Source: Primula veris
Taxonomy: Eukaryota > Streptophyta > Magnoliopsida > Ericales > Primulaceae
Direction of reading: 5' to 3'
DNA: 64,000 bases
NCBI GenBank assembly: GCA_963682055.1
Contig: OY821750.1
Span: 2,730,501 to 2,794,500 of the forward strand
In this document: piece by piece, positions 58,899 to 64,000 of the stretch
Layout of the letters: every line of letters starts with the position of its first letter
How positions within the stretch are numbered: the first letter of the stretch is position 1
Made by a program: the position numbers and the translations under genes
Notes under the pieces: model-generated
Databases searched by the model: none
Told to the model about the DNA's origin: nothing
What the model saw: the letters and a program-made list of their open reading frames with translations, nothing else

Positions 58899-61800
58899 AT
58901 GAATGGAGAACAAATGAATATAGAGAGAGAGAGGTTGGTGTATATGTGGGGGTATCTTCCGGGAGCTTTGCCGGAGAGGTCGCCGTTGTTGTCGCCGGTG
59001 CCGGTGAATCTTTCGCCCGAGTTCGCCGGAAATGGTGCCACGTGGCACGATGTTTGTGGCGGTGGGTGTGGGTTTGCTACTGCTATCTCAGGTTTAGGTT
59101 TTTTTTTATTATTTGACTTTTTTTGTTTTTTGGAATATTATTATTATTATTGTTATTTGAAATTGCATTAATATGGTAGCTTAATAAGCTTTAATGTTTT
59201 TTATGTTGGGTGTTTTTTTTTTATATGTTTTTAACGTTGGGTGGAATAAGCTTGATTTTATTCCTTTTTTGTTTTGTTTTTAAGAGTGTTATTAAAATTT
59301 AAAATTTAAAATTGCATTTATATGCTAGGTTAGCTGGAAAATCAATGTTTTTAGGTTTTTCACATAAGAAATTACCAAAATTTGTACAAATTTTGTTTGT
59401 ATAGTGATAAATGTCAGTTGTAAGTTAAATGAATAACAAATTATGAGTCATTTATAAGTTAAGATTGCATTTATAAGATTTGCGGTTGAAAAAGCTTAAA
59501 AAAGGCTAGAAATTTGATGTTATTTAGCTTTTTCACAAACAAAATGACCCAAAAGAATGCATTTTTTAGATTAAGTTTGTTTGTATAGTGATATATGTCA
59601 GGTTTTAGTTTTTTATTTTATTCCTTTTTTATTTTTAGTTTATTATTTTGAATATTATTATTATTCTTTGAAATTGCATTTATATGATAGCTTAGCTTTA
59701 GGGTGGAAAAAGATTAAAAGCTATGAATTTGTTCATACCAAATAAATAAAAAGCTAGTAATTTGTTTGTATACCAAAAAAAATAAAAAGCTAGTAATTTG
59801 TTTGTATATAAAAAAAAAACAAAAAAAATAACTAGCAATTTGTTTGTATACCAAGAAAATAAAAAGCTAGGAAAAAGCTTAAAAGCTAGGAATTTGTTTG
59901 CATTTATTTGTTATATTTAGATTTTTCACATATAAAATAAAATAAAAAATACAACTTTTCAAATAAAGTTTGTTTGTATGGTGATATATGTCAGTTGTAA
60001 GTTAAATGAAGTAAATAAATGACTTAAGAGTTAAATAAATTAGGAGTCACTTATCTCAGTTTTCTTTATTCCTTTTCTAATTTTATTTTTTAAAAAATTA
60101 TTATTCTTTAAAATTGCATTTACATGTTAGCATAGCTGGAGATTTGATGTTAGCTTTTTCATATATAAGAATTACCAAAAGTCATACAAAATTTGTTTGT
60201 GTAGTGATAGATGTCAGTTGTAAGTTAAATGACGTCGATAAATACTGTAATAAATTATGAGTCACTTATAAGTTTAAATTGCATTTATATATGCTAGCTT
60301 AGCTTTTGTGTGGAAAAAGCTTAAAAACCTAGGAGTTTGATTTTTTTAATAGCTTTTCAAAGAAAAAACAACCAAAAATACAACTTTTCAGTTAAACTTT
60401 GTTCGCACCCCCATTTTCAATATAATTGATGAAAAATTAAAAAAAAAATCTATGTATGCTGATTAAAATCTTCAAAAGCTAGCGTTTCGGCCCCCCTATT
60501 TACCAAAATTAGCGTCCCTATGTCATTTGGAAATTAAATGAAGTAAATATATAACTACAAATAAGGTGGTGACAAACCTACAAAGTTTTTTCAAGTTGAG
60601 TTTTTTCCTCACTGCGTTTTTAAGCAGCTTTTTAAAAAGCTAGGAATTTGATGTTCTTCCTAGCCTTTTCACATAAAAAGTTACCAAAAAATGCATGTTA
60701 GACAAATTTTGTTAGTATAGTGGTAGATGACAGTTGTACGTAAAATGAAGTAAATAAATGACTTAAGAGTAAAAAGAAATTATGAGTCACTTATAAGTTA
60801 TAACTAGAATAGCTAAGGTGGTGCCAAACACTACACAATAGCTTTTTTGAAGCAAGTTCTTTTTTTCTCACTGTTTTATTTAGGCAGGTTTTTTACCAGC
60901 AAACAGATAGTGTTTTATGGAGTATAGGAAGTAGGGAGTACAGGTCACAAAAGAAACTTTATTGCTTAACCTAGTTTTATTACAATTTGAAATTAATTTA
61001 CAGCTAGGTAATTTTAATTTGGAGAAAAGATTACTTTTCTTTTTTGTTTTGAAAGTGAGATGACCATAATTCAGTTAATATTCTGAGAACTGAAATTTAT
61101 GGGGTGTAGAGATGTAACACTAGATATTAAGCTGCCTTATTTGAGGCTAAAAATTACGTCTTTTGTTTCAAAATTGAGCTAGGCATTATTCTAATAATTA
61201 TTTGGTTTTGAAGGTATATGGATGCAACATTAGCAATTAAACTGACTTATTTGAGGCTGAAAATAATTGGATTGATTCTACTTAGAGATTGTAGCTTTTC
61301 ATGCAAAATCACGATTTAAGCTGGCCAGAAAAATAAGATATAAATTGTAAATGCAAAAAAAAAAAAAAAAATGAGCTTCAAAGGTCGAACAAATAAGGCC
61401 TTGTCTTATAGTTTTGAAAATTAGTATTGCCACTTTGATGAATTTAAGTTCCTTTTGGTGTATATGTTTGTCCCAAGACACCACTCTGTTTAAATACATG
61501 GCTTGTTTGTACCAAAAATATAATAATTGCGTGACTTGTGAATCAAGGAAGTTTCCCCATTTTTATTTCCAAAATTGTAAAACTTGGATATGATCGGCTA
61601 AAACGAGGATATAGTAAATGACAACTAGGACACGGCTTTTTCCTTTCTAAATGAGTGGATGAGTTTAAGCTGCTTGGTTGTATACGTCAATAATTATGTT
61701 GGATGCACTACTTCTACAACAATGTCTTCTTATATGAACATTACATGTTTTTATACTTTAGATCGTAGTTGATTAATTGACAACCAGCAGTATAGCTGTG

Positions 61801-64000
61801 ACTTTATTTTGTGATTCGCCAAGGCCTATCATGCTTTCTTCGTGCAATTTTTCGTTTGTGTAATCTCAAATGCGTTTGAATGTTTTAGTTGCTAAATTGA
61901 GTGTGGGTCCCTTTGGTAATATGTTTCATTTTAATCAGAGAATGGGAAGCTTATTACATGGGGTTCAACAGATGATCTTGGTCAAAGCTATGTGACATCC
62001 GGGAAGCATGGGGTAGTGCAATCTTATATTTTCCGTGGAATTCCTATAAGTCTTTTCGAGTGTTTAATAACTCGACGTACTTAACTTTGGTTTATTTTGT
62101 TAAGGAAACACCGAAGCCTTTTCCACTTCCTACCGTTGATCGAATAGTAAAATCTGCAGCTGGGTGGGCACATTGTATTGCAGTCACAGGTATTGCTCAT
62201 TTTCTACTCATTGTATGGAGAAGAAAATGACATCTTTGCCCTTTGGTTGCTGGGAATCAGAAGGAAGAAAAAGTCACAGCTTTTAAAGAAGCTTCAGGTA
62301 CCAATGACTAAGGTTTTAAATTGGTTGCAGCTTATAAGCGCAGTTTTTTGCTTTTTCTTTCTTACAGTGGAGTGCACTTGGTTGACGAGCTCAAAAACTG
62401 TGGTTTTTTGGATTTTTGGGCTGGAAAAGCTGTAAGCTTTAAGCTGGATGATTCTACTCTCTGTCTTTCAGCTCAAAAAATCCAGTATATTTGCTTGAAA
62501 ACTGCAACCAAACAAGCCCTAATTTACTTTTTCTTCCTTCCCTTTGTCCCAGAACCAAATTGAGCATTCTAATTGTTTTGGTTAAATAAGTCTGCCTTTT
62601 ATTTCATATAGAGCTAGCTAGATGAATCAAATTTCAGCAATGGTTTATCCCATCAAAGCAAATGTCAAATCTCAAATTTACTAAGGCTTTAATTTCAAAA
62701 CGTTCATGATGTGGGGTAAAAAGGGCCTTCTATGGGAGGAGGGCCCAAATTTCAACTGAAAATCCCCCTGTTTTAAATATACTATGGTGAAAATATCTTT
62801 CTTATATCCCAAATCTTTCAGATTTTACCATTTGGTAGTAGATGTTACCAAGTCTCACTGTAGAATATCAATCTACTCAAAAATGAATAAATAGTACACC
62901 AAACGGCCTAAATTCACAATTTAGAAACCAAGTAAACAATATCAAAGAATTGGTGCACCAATCTATCACACTAACTTTCAAGACCAGTGTTCCAACTTCC
63001 AATGGTTAGATTTCGTATACAAAGATATTTAGTGTAAGAGCAATTAATACTTTAAGTTGAAATATTGGCAATAACGTACTACTTGGAGAACAGTGTAGAT
63101 TGGTGTCTAAATTGGTGTCAACTTGGTTTAGGCCACCAAATGTCTTGCGACGGCTCTGATTTTGAGGCAAAAGATTTAGTAAATCTGGGTATGAATTGCA
63201 GAAAAAGGAGAGGTATACGCATGGGGATGGAAAGAGTGTGTTCCGACTGGTAAGGTATTTGGAGACTTGGGGAACGAAGGGACAGACTCTTTATTGACTG
63301 AACAAGGTGAGATACAAAGGCTTATCTTCTAAAGATTATTTTTCTTCATTGAAAACCAGACGTTAACATGAAATAGGTCTTTATGATAGTCAACTCTCGC
63401 TCTGGGGGTGTTGAAGAAGGTGCTAAACGGAGGCGTATATCGCCAACTAAGCAAGCCGCAGAGAACTCATCATCTAGTGAAGAAAGTTTGTCTGCATTGC
63501 CTTGTCTTGTGACACTGAACCCGGGAATAAGAATTTCTACAGTTGCTGCTGGTGGCCGCCATACTTTAGTATTGTCAGGTAAACATAGTAACTTTCGAGA
63601 AAAAACTCATAACAACTCTGGTTTAAGTTCTTTACGAGAATAACTGTACCTTCAAACTATGCCCTAAAATAGGACCCTTTTCGAAAATGATATTGTAAAT
63701 ACAGGCCATACAAATTGGTATTTAAGAAGAGTTTTGTTTTTCTGTTCTGTAAATGGATTACAAGTTTGGAAATTTCTCTCTTACATTGGTGAGACATCCG
63801 TTCATGGGTTTTTATATAATAAAACTTTGGCATAGGTTTAGAACTCTTTGATAACTTCTCGGAAAAATAAGATCCTTTATGTTGTTATATTCCTGATGGC
63901 TTTTTGCTTGATTCTCCTGTTTAAAATGGGTAAAACTACAAGCCTAATGGAAACTTTCCATGAAAGAGGGTTAGATGGTATTGCCACTCAAGATTAAGAA
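58899..64000 (+). CDS. RCC1-repeat protein (5' part; gene continues beyond the window)
   Basis: Exons seen: 58899-59091, 61939-62012, 62105-62189, 63202-63306, 63390-63578, all GT/AG with matching phases. They encode YMWGYLPGALPERSPLLSP, WHDVCGGGCGFATAIS, ENGKLITWGSTDDLGQSY, AAGWAHCIAVTEKGEVYAWG, a basic linker (GAKRRRISPTKQAAE) and AAGGRHTLVLSG. These are blades of a seven-bladed RCC1 propeller, closest in wording to the plant UVR8-related RCC1 proteins of unknown function. The linker with KRRR is a likely nuclear signal. Remaining blades must lie past 64000. Intron 1 (2.85 kb) has degenerate repeats of TTTGTTTGTATAGTGATA and GCATTTATATGCTAGCTTAG. The ATG at 58899 is the first in frame; an alternative at 58914 is possible. 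Confidence 0.9.

Noticed and set aside
1..64000. tRNA, rRNA or other structured RNA genes
   Set aside because: None recognised by eye on either strand; the only tRNA-related match is the retrotransposon primer-binding site.

Overview
This is plant nuclear DNA, most likely from a eudicot: AT-rich, spliced genes with GT/AG introns, plant-type families (a JMJ706/JMJ13-like jumonji gene, a SUPERMAN-like zinc-finger gene, an RCC1-repeat gene) and dense nested transposons. All calls come from reading the sequence. No database search was run.

Layout. 1-2.8 kb: a foldback structure with a stray retrotransposon gag fragment in its loop, overlapping a small Mutator-type element. 3.3-4.5 kb: the first four exons of a jumonji pseudogene, cut off by a palindromic junction. 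5.3-6.0 kb: a broken fragment of a reverse-transcriptase-associated protein. 6.4-10.5 kb: nested small DNA transposons and a dispersed repeat. 10.55-13.36 kb: a 3'-truncated Ty3/gypsy-type element (5' LTR, primer-binding site, frameshifted gag). From 14.37 kb the 1.6-10.5 kb block reappears in the same order as a second, heavily interrupted unit. It holds the longer jumonji copy (16.0-19.0 kb) and ends near 43.6 kb. The window is thus built around an old tandem segmental duplication with later rearrangement.

The most striking object is a ~12.1 kb Mutator-like transposon (about 27526-39630) sitting inside a decayed LINE. Its two convergent genes can both be spliced in silico without a stop: a 719-aa MURA-type transposase (minus strand; DDE residues, CxxH and SWIM finger all present) and a 1022-aa ULP1/C48-type peptidase gene (plus strand, 11 exons). 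Introns and intergenic DNA are packed with copies of an 11-bp motif, TCAGACTGTTT or its complement. In several single introns its orientation follows the direction of transcription.

Right part. 40.8-41.6 kb: a hAT-type element. 41.6 kb: a 25-bp poly-C run. 45.2-45.8 kb: an intact single-exon SUPERMAN-like repressor gene flanked by direct repeats of its own leader. 46.2-46.7 kb: a LINE 3' end. 47.6-48.6 kb: a third Mutator-type MITE. 49.3-54.8 kb: an interrupted inverted copy of 20.15-23.1 kb. 55.3-58.7 kb: a hAT and two Stowaway-like elements. From 58.9 kb to the window edge: the 5' part of an apparently normal RCC1-repeat gene.

Genes that look functional: the SUPERMAN-like gene, the RCC1 gene (partial) and the two genes of the 12-kb transposon. 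Both jumonji copies share a frameshift and a premature stop, and the longer one has also lost conserved Fe(II)/2-oxoglutarate-binding residues.
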